Notes: generated by a model not told the origin, from the letters alone. A stretch of DNA of 49,431 nucleotides from Fibrobacter sp. (GCA_017520105.1 JAFWRL010000002.1:1-49431), one strand, 5' to 3'. Counted from the first letter of the stretch, positions 8,416 to 18,829 are shown. Translations and numbers: made by a program.

Positions 8416-9186
8416 ATGAAACTGAATAGATTTTTTTTGACAATCGCGGCTGCGCTTTTGCTTATGGCAACAGCAAGTGTTGCGACCGAGAAATGCGATG
8501 GCATCGACGCCGGAACAAAGGCGTACAACGAAAACGATTTTGAGCGCGCTATTGACGAATGGCGTACCTGCGTTGACGAAGGCATCGTCAATGCGGACCT
8601 CTATTACAATTTAGGCAACGCCTACTACCGCAGCGGTAAACTCGGTTTTGCAATTTTCTACTACAAGTCCGCTCTCCGTTTGCATCCAAGCGACGATGAC
8701 ATCCAGCACAACCTGAATTACGCACAAACCAAGACCAAGGATAAAGAAGGCGACGAAGAAGAGAACCCCATTTTGCAGGGCTTAATGAGTTTGCACCATG
8801 CAATCTCGCTCAAAGGACAAATGAATATCGCTCTCGTTCTCTTCTGGGCCATTGCTCTTGTGATTATCGCCCGTCGATTCGTGAAAGGCGAACGCGGCAA
8901 GAACATTTGCACTGGAGTCGTATTTGCGATGAGCATTGTCCTCTGTACAATTGGTGCGAGCGCCATTTATAAAATGTTCGTCCTCGAAACGGACATCACG
9001 GGCGTCGTCACCGCCTCAAGCGCCGATGTCACCAGCGCCCCAAGCGACAAGTCGCAAACGCTAAACACGCTTAGCGAAGGCACGAGCTTTGAAGTCATCG
9101 GCGAACAGGGGAACTTTGCAGAAATCCGCCTCGGCGAAAAAATCCGCGGTTTCGTGAAACTCAGCGAAGTCGGGATTGTGAAGTAA
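8416..9186 (+). CDS. batE: BatE-like TPR and SH3-domain protein
   Basis: A 256-residue membrane protein with the BatE layout. It has a signal peptide (LTIAAALLLMATASVA), two or more tetratricopeptide repeats (GTKAYNENDFERAIDEW, YYNLGNAYYRSGKLGFAIFYY, ALRLHPSDDD), two membrane helices (IALVLFWAIALVIIARRF and GVVFAMSIVLCTIGASAIY), and a C-terminal bacterial SH3-like domain (residues about 195-256, GTSFEVIGEQGNFAEIRL). TPR plus SH3 suggests protein or peptidoglycan binding at the envelope. It follows batD and is probably co-transcribed. Its last 26 bases overlap, tail to tail, the end of a lipoprotein gene on the other strand. Confidence 0.8.
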   Translation: MKLNRFFLTIAAALLLMATASVATEKCDGIDAGTKAYNENDFERAIDEWRTCVDEGIVNADLYYNLGNAYYRSGKLGFAIFYYKSALRLHPSDDDIQHNLNYAQTKTKDKEGDEEENPILQGLMSLHHAISLKGQMNIALVLFWAIALVIIARRFVKGERGKNICTGVVFAMSIVLCTIGASAIYKMFVLETDITGVVTASSADVTSAPSDKSQTLNTLSEGTSFEVIGEQGNFAEIRLGEKIRGFVKLSEVGIVK

Positions 9187-9616
9187 TCGGCTTATCCCAA
9201 GGGTAGTTCTTCGCCTGTAGAGAATCTCTAGGACCGATAGGAATTTCTACTTCACGTGGGAAATAGCCCCTGCAATTGCCAGCTGTAGCCGCCCAAGAAG
9301 CAAACGATAACGTACCCAAAACAGAAACAGTTAAAAAATCGTTTGTCGGTGAAATTGACGACGGTCCAGAAGCACCGTCATAAGAGCGGCATTCCCTATA
9401 AACGGCCATGCCACTATAGACAACATTGTTTCGGCGGACTTCTAGATACACGGCATCACCTGATGGAAAAACTTCGCAGTTATCGCTTCGCGAGCAAGCT
9501 AAAGAACCATTTTTATAAATAGAATAATCGCCACTGCCATCAGAAACACGGACTTTCATGCCCATGCATCCCGCAAGCAACAAAGACAGTACAAACAAAA
9601 CAAGAACTCGATTCAT
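9161..9616 (-). CDS. Putative lipoprotein, 151 residues
   Basis: The N-terminus MNRVLVLFVLSLLLAGC is a lipoprotein signal with lipobox LAGC, so the mature protein should be lipid-anchored. The body is short and beta-rich, with four further cysteines (ACSR, DNCEV, YRECRS, GNCRG) that could form disulphides in the periplasm. A central alanine/serine-rich hydrophobic stretch (LGTLSFASWAATAG) is present. No family is recognised. It lies 37 bp downstream of another small exported protein on the same strand, and its 3' end overlaps batE convergently. No strong ribosome binding site is seen. Confidence 0.6.
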   Translation of the reverse strand: MNRVLVLFVLSLLLAGCMGMKVRVSDGSGDYSIYKNGSLACSRSDNCEVFPSGDAVYLEVRRNNVVYSGMAVYRECRSYDGASGPSSISPTNDFLTVSVLGTLSFASWAATAGNCRGYFPREVEIPIGPRDSLQAKNYPWDKPITSQSRLR

Positions 9617-9653
9617 ACGCCCAAACTTTCTCTTATAGAAATCATCAAAATTA

Positions 9654-10001
9654 TCACTTTATTTCATGCGAGACGTGGCTCACAATAGGAATAAAATCGT
9701 TAGGCGTATAGGCGATATGTCCGTATGACCATACAACTTTATCGTTCTTTTTTCGCTTTTCAAAAATAACGGCAACACCGAATTCTTCACGAAGTAATTT
9801 TATTTGCAACAGGTAATCGCAATCTTCTTTTTGGGAGACAATGGCAAAGCCATCTATAGCGGCATACTCCTTGACCAACGAAGTTATTTTTTTTGCATAA
9901 TCTTCGTGAACGCCCCGCAACTGCACAGGCAGAATAAAGTATTCTTTTTTCGCCCACAAGGAAGAGGCAAGCAAAAGGATTATGGCAAGGGAACGAATCA
10001 T
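9654..10001 (-). CDS. Small exported protein of unknown function, 115 residues
   Basis: The frame is open from 10049, but ATG 10001 begins a signal peptide (MIRSLAIILLLASSLWA) and is the better start. The mature part of about 98 residues contains charged alternating segments (KKITSLVKEYAAIDGFAIVSQKE; CDYLLQIKLLREEFGVAVIFE), the pattern of small alpha/beta domains in which a periplasmic protein computes or binds something, but no family is recognised. It lies just upstream of a lipoprotein gene on the same strand and is probably co-transcribed with it. Confidence 0.6.
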   Translation of the reverse strand: MIRSLAIILLLASSLWAKKEYFILPVQLRGVHEDYAKKITSLVKEYAAIDGFAIVSQKEDCDYLLQIKLLREEFGVAVIFEKRKKNDKVVWSYGHIAYTPNDFIPIVSHVSHEIK

Positions 10002-10022
10002 ATTACAACTAAAATATAAATT

Positions 10023-10258
10023 TTGCAAATAAAAAAAAGCAATTTCCACCTAAAGGTGGCCATGCGCACTAAGGCAACAGGTTGCCAAGTGCTGTCCGCC
10101 CGGTCAAGCCTGAAATGACATTGCTCCACCTACAAACAATGGTATTCTGCCCCATATCGAACCTTCAGTCCTCAAGATGACCGCATCGGCAACAAACCTC
10201 AAAGCGAAGCGACCTCAGAGGTGCATCGCACCATCCCCACACCCCATACCTCAAAGCT
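10023..10258. other. Intergenic region with several small hairpins
   Basis: No gene is supported here. Visible are a CCACC-TAAA-GGTGG hairpin (about 10049-10062), a GGCAAC-AG-GTTGCC hairpin (about 10073-10086), a minus-oriented GTCATTTCAGGCTTGACCGG repeat relative (10095-10119), and GCGAAGCGACCTC units near 10204 that also occur downstream of malQ. Confidence 0.5.
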
Positions 10259-11335
10259 CTACACAATTTGTCCGCCGCCAAGAACCATGTCGCCATCGTA
10301 AAAGACAGCGCACTGTCCGGGCGTCACGGCAAAAAGCGGTTCGTCAAAAACGGCGACCGCCTTGTTTGTATCAACGATGGTAACTTCACATGCGACCGGA
10401 CGTTGGCGGTAACGCACCATGCCTTCGGCGCGGAACGTAGCCCCGACCTCCCGCGCACCGCCGTGCCATTCGCAGTTCATCAATTCAACACGGTCAAAGC
10501 AGACCGACGACTTGTCGCCCGTCACCAAAATGTCACCCGTTTCGGGGTCCACATGCTTCACGAATGCGGGCACACCTATCGCCACGCCCAGACCTTTGCG
10601 CTGACCGACTGTATATTTATGGAACCCATCGTGCGTATTCCACACCTTGCCCTTTTCATCCATGAAGCGGCCCGGGCGCGTCATTTCGCCAAAGCGGTCC
10701 TTGAGGAACCCCGTGTACTGCGAACCGTAAATGTCAAAGCAAATGTCCTGACTGTCACCCGTCTTGGCGTTCACAAAGCCGTTCTGCTCGGCGATTTCGC
10801 GCACTTCACTTTTCACGTATGCTCCAAGCGGAGTAAGCACGTGATTGCGGCGTTCATCGGGAACCCAGAACAAAAAGTAGCTCTGGTCCTTGCCGGGGTC
10901 ACGGCCCCGCAAAAGCCTACGCGTTCCATCAATCTCTTCGATGCGCACATAATGCCCTGTCGCCAAAAATTCGGCGCCAAGCGATTTTGCGTAATCCATC
11001 ATCCAGCCAAACTTGATAAAGCGGTTGCAATAGCAGCAGGGGTTCGGCGTACGCGCCTGCGAAAAATCATCATGGCAGCGTTTTAAAACTTCATTCGTAA
11101 ACGTATCGGAGCAGTTCGCCACATGATGCTCAATACCGAGTTTTTCGGCAATCGCTCTCGCACGCACCACACTCGGGTCGTTATCTTCATCAAACGCAGA
11201 TTCAGGAGCGTCAACATCGGGCAGCACGCGGAGCGTCACACCCACGACTTCGTAGCCCTGCTGTTGCAAAAGTAGCGCCGCGACGGACGAATCCACGCCA
11301 CCGCTCATACCGACAACCACCTTTACTTTCGACAT
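10259..11335 (-). CDS. mnmA: tRNA-specific 2-thiouridylase MnmA
   Basis: MnmA adenylates and thiolates uridine 34 of the Lys, Glu and Gln tRNAs, taking sulfur from a relay protein, in the cytoplasm. The 358-residue length is normal. The PP-loop GMSGGVDSS (residues 9-17) binds ATP. NPCCYCNRFIKF contains the catalytic Cys103 (with extra cysteines at 100 and 101), and SQDICF contains Cys199, the persulfide-carrying residue, at the same numbering as in E. coli. GHYVR and VGQRKGLG are further family motifs. It lies downstream of sprA on the same strand across a 143-bp repeat-containing gap. Confidence 0.97.
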   Translation of the reverse strand: MSKVKVVVGMSGGVDSSVAALLLQQQGYEVVGVTLRVLPDVDAPESAFDEDNDPSVVRARAIAEKLGIEHHVANCSDTFTNEVLKRCHDDFSQARTPNPCCYCNRFIKFGWMMDYAKSLGAEFLATGHYVRIEEIDGTRRLLRGRDPGKDQSYFLFWVPDERRNHVLTPLGAYVKSEVREIAEQNGFVNAKTGDSQDICFDIYGSQYTGFLKDRFGEMTRPGRFMDEKGKVWNTHDGFHKYTVGQRKGLGVAIGVPAFVKHVDPETGDILVTGDKSSVCFDRVELMNCEWHGGAREVGATFRAEGMVRYRQRPVACEVTIVDTNKAVAVFDEPLFAVTPGQCAVFYDGDMVLGGGQIV

Positions 11336-11383
11336 TCCCTATTTTACTCCAAATACAATATTGAGCACCATTAATCACCGAAT

Positions 11384-11478
11384 AAGTTACGAGTTCCAAG
11401 TTACTAGTTACTAGATTTTTAAGTTCGATTTTTCTAGTAACTACTAACTATTAACTAGTAACTGGCGGCTACGCCGCC
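11384..11478. repeat. Inverted heptamer repeats plus GGCGGC hairpin downstream of sprA
   Basis: AGTTACTAG-type heptamers at 11384-11414 face an inverted block at 11434-11463. A perfect hairpin, GGCGGC-TAC-GCCGCC (11464-11478), abuts the sprA stop codon. The arrangement of hairpin then heptamers repeats that after the LRR gene (21916-21958). Confidence 0.7.
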
Positions 11479-14400
11479 TTAGTCAAACCTCAGCATCAAC
11501 GCAAGTTCGAACTGCAAAATTTGACGCACGTGAGCCGTTTCGTCGTCCAGCTTTTCGTGAATTTGTCTATACTCGATATACGAACTAAGCGAAGCCATCT
11601 TGTTGAACGTATAAGATGCGCTCGGACGAATGAACCATTCATGCGTTCTCGACGGAACCGTGCGGTAAGTCATTTCCAGTTTCGGCTTATAGATGGTTCT
11701 TTCACCTTCGGGGATTCCCGAATCATATGCCCACTGCTTAAAGACTCCATCCGTACCGGATTCCTTGTTCCGCATGTCATAACCCTCGACCGGAGTGTAT
11801 TCCTTGCGAATCGTCTTCTTGTAATCGTAACCGGCGGTAAGCTTCAAGTCGATATCGTTCTTGAGCTTAAAGAACCATTTCCAAAGCTGGAATCCCTTGT
11901 CAATCTTGAGCGGATACGTAATCGTAAAGTCATCACCAATGTTGATGGCAAAGTCATTGTAAAGCGATGTCGGAATCCACGGCGTTTCGAGGAAGTAACT
12001 TGTCGTATCGGTGCAGTTTGCAGAAGTATCCTTGGGCCAGCACGGGTTGGAAATCACTTCGTCTTTCGGGCGGCGATCCGTAGATTCAATCTTCATGCGA
12101 ACGCTGTTTTCAATACGCAAATTGTTCTGCGTAAGGAACGTGATACGAATCAGCGGATTAAAGTTCCACACGCTCGCCCAAGAATCTTCGGCGCTCTGGA
12201 AGGGCCGCTTGGTCACTGTGCGGCTATAATCAAAGCGATGGTTCAAGCTCACGCTGCGGAAACTATTCAAGAACGAGACCTTCTGCGCGATATTCGGGAT
12301 AGAAATACCGATACCGAACTTCGGGAATACCGTAGTCGTGTCAATATACAGCGGGTATTCGCGGGACTGCGAGAAGTCCTCTTTCCACTGGAAATCAGCG
12401 GCAACAGAAATATCCCAGAACGGCAAAGTGAGGCCCGTTGACATTTGCAACGTGCGAGACACAGAATTGCGGAAACTACCCTGATAAACAAGCGTATCCA
12501 CGTGCTTGTTGCGATATTGCGCAAAGCCGGTAAAGTCATCGCGGTCGGTAAGTCCCATGTTACCAGTCATGATGTTCCAAAGCCCGCGGCCACCATGTCC
12601 ATCACCAAGGCCAAGGCCATAAAGGTAATACTGGAACGGAGTCACTTTCTGTTCTTCGTACAACTGTGCGAGCGTGAAGTTTTCACCGATGGTGTTCGTG
12701 CTTGCATTCCAGTTGAACTTTACCTCACGCCACTTGAGTTTGTTCAAGAAGCCCGAGACTGCATTATCCTTGCCGAACAAATCCGCTAATTCAATGATTT
12801 TGAAAGTCGGCGTAAATTCAAACCGGTTCGTTTGCGATATGGTCCAGTAATTTTTATCGATGCTGGACTTGTCATAGAAATCGAAATCATCCGGAATACT
12901 CTTCTGCTGATTGAAATCAGACGAGAACTGCATATTGAACGGGATGAACGGAATCAGCTTAGGATTAAAGTTTATCCTAAACTGCTGATTTCTGGAACGT
13001 TCGTTACGGAGAATTCCGTAAGTACGTCCGTATTCGCGATGGCCTACGCTATCAATTTTGTAGAACGAAGTCGTATCGTAGCGGATTTCATAGGAATCCG
13101 GATTCTGCATATCAATGGCAAGCGGCTTGCCCGAAGCAGACATCTTGGCAACAGTATCCATCGGAATAATCACAAGACTGTCGCGAGACATATAGACCTT
13201 ACGGTCGGAATGGTCGTGGTCAAAGATGTAGCCGCTCGCGAAGAGGCCGCCTTCGGACATGCTAAAGAAGTTTTCCTTAGTGAAGCCTTCACGGTCGCCA
13301 CCGCCAAACATATCACGCTTGATGTTCACGGAATAATTCACGGAGAGGAACGAAAGGATGTTCCAGCGCATGTTCAACTTGTGGTTGAGTTCAGCAGTGT
13401 AAGTCACCACCTTATCGACCTGCGGTTCCACAAAATCAGGATCACGAGTCTGGTTCACATAGCGCACATAGTTAAAGTCGAACAAAGTCAAATCAAATGT
13501 CTGCGGCCACGGTTCAAATTCCGTCTTGGAGAGATCCTTGAGCCAAGAGTACTTCGAGAGTCCTTCGAACGGCTTGAACTTGAACATGCTGAACGTACCC
13601 AACTTATATTCGAGCAAAGTGTGGTACGAATAAGTGGAATCCGCCGATGTCGTCGAACGGCCCTCGGACTGATGATAAGAATAACTCAGCGCCGGACGTT
13701 CCAAGAACGCTTGCGACAGGAATTCACCCAGTTTCGTTTCGCTTGCCTTGTAATCCTTATGGTAACTGATGCTGAAGCTCAAGTCCTGCACGTAAGACTG
13801 ATAGCCCTTGGATTCAGCGTTATCTCTCAACTCGTTTTCATCATCGTCCGATTTCACGGCAAGATCGCCCTGGAACATGTCTCCCGTCAAATCCACAAAG
13901 CTGCTCTTTCTAAGCATCATGTCGTCGGTAGGCTTCATGTACGGGCGTTTCGTCGAACTGTGGTAACCGAACGACATCGGGATATGGAAACCCAGCGAAT
14001 CGTTCAAGAACTTGTTGAGCGCAATGGAAATGTCCGCTGACACATCGAGCTGGGACGCAGCCTGAGCCGGGTCCGGCTTCGGAGAACGACCGGAATTGGA
14101 AAGCGTCGCGAAGTCACCGTCCTGATAGCGCACGGCACCCGAAAGAGAGATGAAGTCTGCGAAGTTCACCTGAGCGTTCACACGGGCGGCATAACCCCAT
14201 TCCGTATCCATGTCAGAGAGGCGCAAATCGTTCAGCCAGAAAGTACCCTTGAGGTCTTCGGGCGACGCAGACGAATCCGCGATAATCACAAAGCGAACCC
14301 AATCGACCTTCGTGATAGAGGGGTTACCGACTAAGCGGAGCTGTTCTTCACGATCGCCAGGCAACTTTTTCACGACCGGTTCAAGGTATGGCGGATGGCG

Positions 14401-17400
14401 ACCACGCTTGAGGTCAGAGAAATCAACCAAGTCCATGGCAAAGGCGTTGTCGAGCCAGTTCTGTTCATGGCAATCCACGTCGCGGGAGCAGTCGTAGCGC
14501 AAAACCTTCGGGCGGAAGCTCCATTCGTAATAGTCATTGGAACCTTCTATAGAGCCTTCACCGAACTGGAGCGCAAAGCGCACCGGAGCCTTATCTATTT
14601 TCTTGTCCGTCTGGTAATGGATTTCCATCTTCAAGGACTTGTAAGACGAGAAGTTCTTCGTATCCGTTTCGAACAAGCGAGTCACACCCACTTCTTGCCC
14701 AGGACTCATGTTGTGATAATCCAGAACAAGCGCCGTTTCCTTAAGCGGAGCATTCGAATCTGCATCGCGTTCCGTCACCGTATTCGGGGACTTGACATAC
14801 TCCTTCGCATTTTCGCGGTTGTTGATCGTAGAAACCTTGATGTACGTCGTATCGCGCGTCGCCACGTATTCCGAAATACGGTTTTCGGCACCATTCACTT
14901 CGACAATCTGGGAATTCTCATTTGTGGTCGTGCGATAAAGGTCAGCAACGGTAGTCTCTTCCCAAGCGTTGCCAAGGACTCCGAGGCTCACAATCTGCAC
15001 CTTCGCTTCGGAAACGCCCGGATTAAGGCGGCCCAGCCACACACGGGTAAACTGAGATTCCGCAAGTATTTCCTTGTAGTTGCCACCCGTCGGAGAGACA
15101 ATCGTATCGTACTGGTTCAGCGGAATGCGCCACCTGCGCCAACCGTTCTTGAGCTTTTCGAAATTAGCCTCGTCAGTATCGGAAAGATTGATTCGATAAC
15201 GGACAAAGCTGATGTCCATATCAAGAGCACCGTTTCTATTGATATCTTCGGTATCGTACGAGCGCTCGCCCAAGTTGTTTTCTGTTCCGTTAATACTTGC
15301 AGGCGGGTCGCTTTCTTCGTCCAAATCCTTGAAGTCATCGCCAGCAATATCTTTCGTCGAGATATCCACGTTCGCAGAAGTATATTGAGTCGAATCACAA
15401 CCCGCAATGCGGCAATCCCACACAATCTTGTATTCATCAGTGCCTACCCTACCATCAAGACCGCGGTCATGCTGCGCCGTCGTCATGCCAATCTGGTTTT
15501 CACCATCGTATATGCCATTCGGCTTTTCGCCATTTATTGAAATATCTTCGCTAATGAGGCCCAAGTCGATGAAAATGGAACCGGAATTACCACGAGCGAC
15601 AATTTCGATGTACTTCATCTCGCTCATATCCTGATAATACGAGCTGTTCGGTCGCATGATACCGCCCCAGGAATTGCCCATCAGGTCATCGTTCGGGCGC
15701 AACGTCATCTTGAGCACGGTCAGGTGCTGGTTATCGACATCGGAATTTCCAATGTTATTATAAATGTACTTGTACAGCTCCGTATTGTTGCTGTGCCAGA
15801 TAAATTCACCTTTATGGCGGTAATCCAAATTTTCGATATAAGTCGATGGGAGCGAATCTACACCACCCGGAGGCGACGCCGGATACCAGGAAAGTCTTGA
15901 CAGCGGATACACAAGGCCCGTCGCCGTCGATTCGAAGTCTTCCACAAGCGCGGTTTGGTCCTTACTGGTATTCGCATTGTGGCGGCTACCGGCGAATTCA
16001 GCCTCCACGCGCCAATTCGAGGAAGCCGTCGTGCTGATGCCAGGAATCGCGTTCACCAAGTCCGTGAGCGCCTTGACGGAATCCTGCAAGCGAACGTTGA
16101 AGCCCCAGAGGAAGCTCGAATAAGGTTCGTTGCCAAGCGTCGGGACTTCGGCAGTCGTGCTCTGGCTCCTGTAAAGGGCGGTAATGCCAAACACAGAACC
16201 AGCACCAAAGCCATAGAGGTCGAGCGGCAATTCCGCACGCGCACCCAAGAGGAGCTTGTTGTCGACTTCAAACAAAGGTTCGCATTCAAACTTGACCTTG
16301 ATTTCCTTGTTCGGATCCAAGGCACGGTCACTCAAAAGTTCAATCTGGCCGAGTTCGTAGTTGACTTCGTAGTCCGTACCGCGGATAAGCGTCGTAGAAC
16401 CGGCAGTCACCTTTTCGGAACCCGGAGAAATATCCATGCAGCTACCGCTATTGACGGAGTAGCTCGAATTCGGGTCGCGCACGCTCAGCATGGAATTACG
16501 GCGTTTGCCTACAGATTCAAAGTAGAAACGGTTTGTATAACGACCCAAGTTGTAGACCGGAAGCGAATAAAGCTGTTGCATGGCAGCAGTCGTATCCAAA
16601 TTGCGCAACGGTTCCAAGCAGTTCTGCTTAGCGAGTTTGTATCGTTCCTGATAGCTCTTCGTAGAATCGTAATCATCGACTTCCCGACAAGGCAACCACA
16701 TTTCACCCGTGTAGCTGCCGGAAGCATCCTTCTTGAAGATGTCCGCATCGTTCACCAATGGAGTGCCGGTCGATTCATCGGCAAGCCCAAGCTTCTTGAG
16801 GTAATCGCCCGATATGCCCGCCTTGTTTTTCATACGGAGAACAAAGCTGTTCGCGCTCGCATCAGAAATACCGATGGAATACACATTGCGGAGCATCAAC
16901 TTGTCGATATCCGTAAGTTCGCTGAGAGTCGCATCCCACTGGACAAGCACGGCCTCGCCCCCATCATGCAACGTCTTTCCCTTGCGACCTTCTTTTTCAC
17001 TGCTGTAGTTCGCCGCAACAAGCGTATTGCGATTGACGCCGTTAATCCTCAAGATACCCGTGTTGCGATCGTAATCATACTCTTTATCCGGGATTTCTTC
17101 CATGCGGTCAACAGTCTTTGAGATGACCTTCCCTTGCGGCGTCTTATACACGACGGTCACATTCTTTATGACTTCGGTCGTGTTGTTCAACGAACTTCTC
17201 TTGTACAACCTCAGTCCCGAGACATCGCTTTTCGCAGTCGGATTACCGGTAATCGCGTTTTCGACATAGGCGTTCCTCGCATCGTGGTTCAAGAAGTAAT
17301 AGCGGTACGCCATGAACTGCTTGTCCGTCACTTGGAATTCAGTCGTCGATTCGTTCGCCTTGATGGAATACTCTTCCTGTTCACCGCCATCCTGCGATGC

Positions 17401-18777
17401 AATCGTCGTGAGCTTCCAGTCGCCCAGTTTCCATTCCGCCTTGATACCGAAAAGCCCCTGGTGGTTTTCGGAATAACCAGTAAACTCCGTACCGGCCAGC
17501 GACAAGTTCGTAGTACCCGCTTCTACGCGCTGCAAGATGTAATCTTCGAATTCGCCCTTGAACGATTCCTCATAGACGACGCGGACTTCGTTCTGTGAAC
17601 CGAGACCTTCATCGACGTTCTTGATTTCAACCGTGATGTACGGGCCAATCTTACCCTCGACCATGAAGCTCGGGTTGTAGTCCAACGACGGGGACGGCCA
17701 CAGACTCGTCTTGGTGCTGCCCTCGGCATCGTCCTTTTCGCCGTAACCCTTGAAGCGGATATCCATCGAGCCCTTGAGCATGAGCTTCGGCTTGTTGAAC
17801 CCGAAGTCCTTCATCCAGGCAGGCATATTCACCGGAATCGTAATATCGAAGACAGACCCTGTTTCAGGCGCCTCGTAACCACCATCGTGTTGCCCCACAA
17901 GACCGTTGAGCCACAAGCGTTTGCGACCAACGTCGTACATGTCCGAGACGTAGTCTGCAAGTTCTGGATAATGCGATGTCCAAAGCACTGTCGTATCCGT
18001 GCGAGAATGCGTATTCACGCGCTTTTCCGTCACGTCGATTTCACGGGTTGCCACATCGATGTCGTGAGAGAACACCTGCCCCTTGGACGTATTCATGAGC
18101 CCGGAGCGCATGCCAATACCGCCCATCGGCAAAAGACCATCTAGCGGAGAAGTCGATTTGGGAACCGGGATGTACTTGATGGCCGGAGTCCATTCGTCCG
18201 AAGTAATTTCGGAAGGCTGTTCCGTAACAGATTCAGACTGTGCCACGACGGGAGTAGGAGTTTGCGAAGAACTCGCCGAAGTTGCCACAGCCGAGGACGA
18301 AAGCACAGACGCAGACGAAACCGGCACGACAGATGACGAATACGCCATGACCGCCGAAGACGGCGCGACGCTCGACAACGCCTCCGCAGAACTTGAAGCC
18401 ACGGTAGCAGAACTCGATACAGGAACTGCGGAGCTTAATGCAGGAACTGCGGAACTTGATGCCGCGATGGCAGAACTCAAAGCCGGGAGCGCAGAGCTAG
18501 AGACAGCAACGGATGACGAAAGCCGTTCGCCAGAGGATTCTGTCACCGCAGAAGAAGTGGGCGCCACCGCAGACGACACCGCCACAGACGGTTGAGCCGA
18601 AGACGCAGGCGCCGTCGAAGCCGAGCTTACAGGCGGCACATCCTGAAAAAGTTCATCATCAAAAAGGGATTCATACGAGCTAAGCGTTCCGTCTTGTGAC
18701 CAGACGGAACCCACAGCAACAAAGCTGCAAGCAGCAAAGCCCCAAAGGGCGGAATTTAAAATCTTTCTAAAACGCAA
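11479..18777 (-). CDS. sprA: SprA-like type IX secretion outer-membrane translocon
   Basis: SprA forms the giant beta-barrel through which type IX (Por) secretion cargo crosses the outer membrane. The 2432 codons match the unusual size of SprA (about 2400). It begins with a signal peptide (LNSALWGFAACSFVAVGSVWS). Residues about 50-195 are almost entirely Ser, Ala, Val and Pro, a linker not typical of Flavobacterium SprA. Later segments echo SprA: GQIELLSDRALDPNKEIKV, LLLGARAELPLDLYGFG, LVEDFEST, DTEDINRNGALD and GWRRWRIPLNQYD, with many amphipathic strands to an aromatic C-terminus (LALMLRFD). The start is TTG, two codons after an in-frame stop, with no clear ribosome binding site. Two window genes carry type IX-like tails, consistent with this role. 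Confidence 0.82.
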   Translation of the reverse strand: MRFRKILNSALWGFAACSFVAVGSVWSQDGTLSSYESLFDDELFQDVPPVSSASTAPASSAQPSVAVSSAVAPTSSAVTESSGERLSSSVAVSSSALPALSSAIAASSSAVPALSSAVPVSSSATVASSSAEALSSVAPSSAVMAYSSSVVPVSSASVLSSSAVATSASSSQTPTPVVAQSESVTEQPSEITSDEWTPAIKYIPVPKSTSPLDGLLPMGGIGMRSGLMNTSKGQVFSHDIDVATREIDVTEKRVNTHSRTDTTVLWTSHYPELADYVSDMYDVGRKRLWLNGLVGQHDGGYEAPETGSVFDITIPVNMPAWMKDFGFNKPKLMLKGSMDIRFKGYGEKDDAEGSTKTSLWPSPSLDYNPSFMVEGKIGPYITVEIKNVDEGLGSQNEVRVVYEESFKGEFEDYILQRVEAGTTNLSLAGTEFTGYSENHQGLFGIKAEWKLGDWKLTTIASQDGGEQEEYSIKANESTTEFQVTDKQFMAYRYYFLNHDARNAYVENAITGNPTAKSDVSGLRLYKRSSLNNTTEVIKNVTVVYKTPQGKVISKTVDRMEEIPDKEYDYDRNTGILRINGVNRNTLVAANYSSEKEGRKGKTLHDGGEAVLVQWDATLSELTDIDKLMLRNVYSIGISDASANSFVLRMKNKAGISGDYLKKLGLADESTGTPLVNDADIFKKDASGSYTGEMWLPCREVDDYDSTKSYQERYKLAKQNCLEPLRNLDTTAAMQQLYSLPVYNLGRYTNRFYFESVGKRRNSMLSVRDPNSSYSVNSGSCMDISPGSEKVTAGSTTLIRGTDYEVNYELGQIELLSDRALDPNKEIKVKFECEPLFEVDNKLLLGARAELPLDLYGFGAGSVFGITALYRSQSTTAEVPTLGNEPYSSFLWGFNVRLQDSVKALTDLVNAIPGISTTASSNWRVEAEFAGSRHNANTSKDQTALVEDFESTATGLVYPLSRLSWYPASPPGGVDSLPSTYIENLDYRHKGEFIWHSNNTELYKYIYNNIGNSDVDNQHLTVLKMTLRPNDDLMGNSWGGIMRPNSSYYQDMSEMKYIEIVARGNSGSIFIDLGLISEDISINGEKPNGIYDGENQIGMTTAQHDRGLDGRVGTDEYKIVWDCRIAGCDSTQYTSANVDISTKDIAGDDFKDLDEESDPPASINGTENNLGERSYDTEDINRNGALDMDISFVRYRINLSDTDEANFEKLKNGWRRWRIPLNQYDTIVSPTGGNYKEILAESQFTRVWLGRLNPGVSEAKVQIVSLGVLGNAWEETTVADLYRTTTNENSQIVEVNGAENRISEYVATRDTTYIKVSTINNRENAKEYVKSPNTVTERDADSNAPLKETALVLDYHNMSPGQEVGVTRLFETDTKNFSSYKSLKMEIHYQTDKKIDKAPVRFALQFGEGSIEGSNDYYEWSFRPKVLRYDCSRDVDCHEQNWLDNAFAMDLVDFSDLKRGRHPPYLEPVVKKLPGDREEQLRLVGNPSITKVDWVRFVIIADSSASPEDLKGTFWLNDLRLSDMDTEWGYAARVNAQVNFADFISLSGAVRYQDGDFATLSNSGRSPKPDPAQAASQLDVSADISIALNKFLNDSLGFHIPMSFGYHSSTKRPYMKPTDDMMLRKSSFVDLTGDMFQGDLAVKSDDDENELRDNAESKGYQSYVQDLSFSISYHKDYKASETKLGEFLSQAFLERPALSYSYHQSEGRSTTSADSTYSYHTLLEYKLGTFSMFKFKPFEGLSKYSWLKDLSKTEFEPWPQTFDLTLFDFNYVRYVNQTRDPDFVEPQVDKVVTYTAELNHKLNMRWNILSFLSVNYSVNIKRDMFGGGDREGFTKENFFSMSEGGLFASGYIFDHDHSDRKVYMSRDSLVIIPMDTVAKMSASGKPLAIDMQNPDSYEIRYDTTSFYKIDSVGHREYGRTYGILRNERSRNQQFRINFNPKLIPFIPFNMQFSSDFNQQKSIPDDFDFYDKSSIDKNYWTISQTNRFEFTPTFKIIELADLFGKDNAVSGFLNKLKWREVKFNWNASTNTIGENFTLAQLYEEQKVTPFQYYLYGLGLGDGHGGRGLWNIMTGNMGLTDRDDFTGFAQYRNKHVDTLVYQGSFRNSVSRTLQMSTGLTLPFWDISVAADFQWKEDFSQSREYPLYIDTTTVFPKFGIGISIPNIAQKVSFLNSFRSVSLNHRFDYSRTVTKRPFQSAEDSWASVWNFNPLIRITFLTQNNLRIENSVRMKIESTDRRPKDEVISNPCWPKDTSANCTDTTSYFLETPWIPTSLYNDFAINIGDDFTITYPLKIDKGFQLWKWFFKLKNDIDLKLTAGYDYKKTIRKEYTPVEGYDMRNKESGTDGVFKQWAYDSGIPEGERTIYKPKLEMTYRTVPSRTHEWFIRPSASYTFNKMASLSSYIEYRQIHEKLDDETAHVRQILQFELALMLRFD

Positions 18778-18829
18778 CGGTTACAAAATACAAAAACGGG
18801 ACGTTCAAAATTAGCACCGATAACATAGA

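Noticed and set aside
18083..18595. Plus-strand frame rich in Glu, Thr and Ala opposite the N-terminal sprA linker
   Set aside because: It is the shadow of the Ser/Ala-rich sprA linker and lacks a ribosome binding site.
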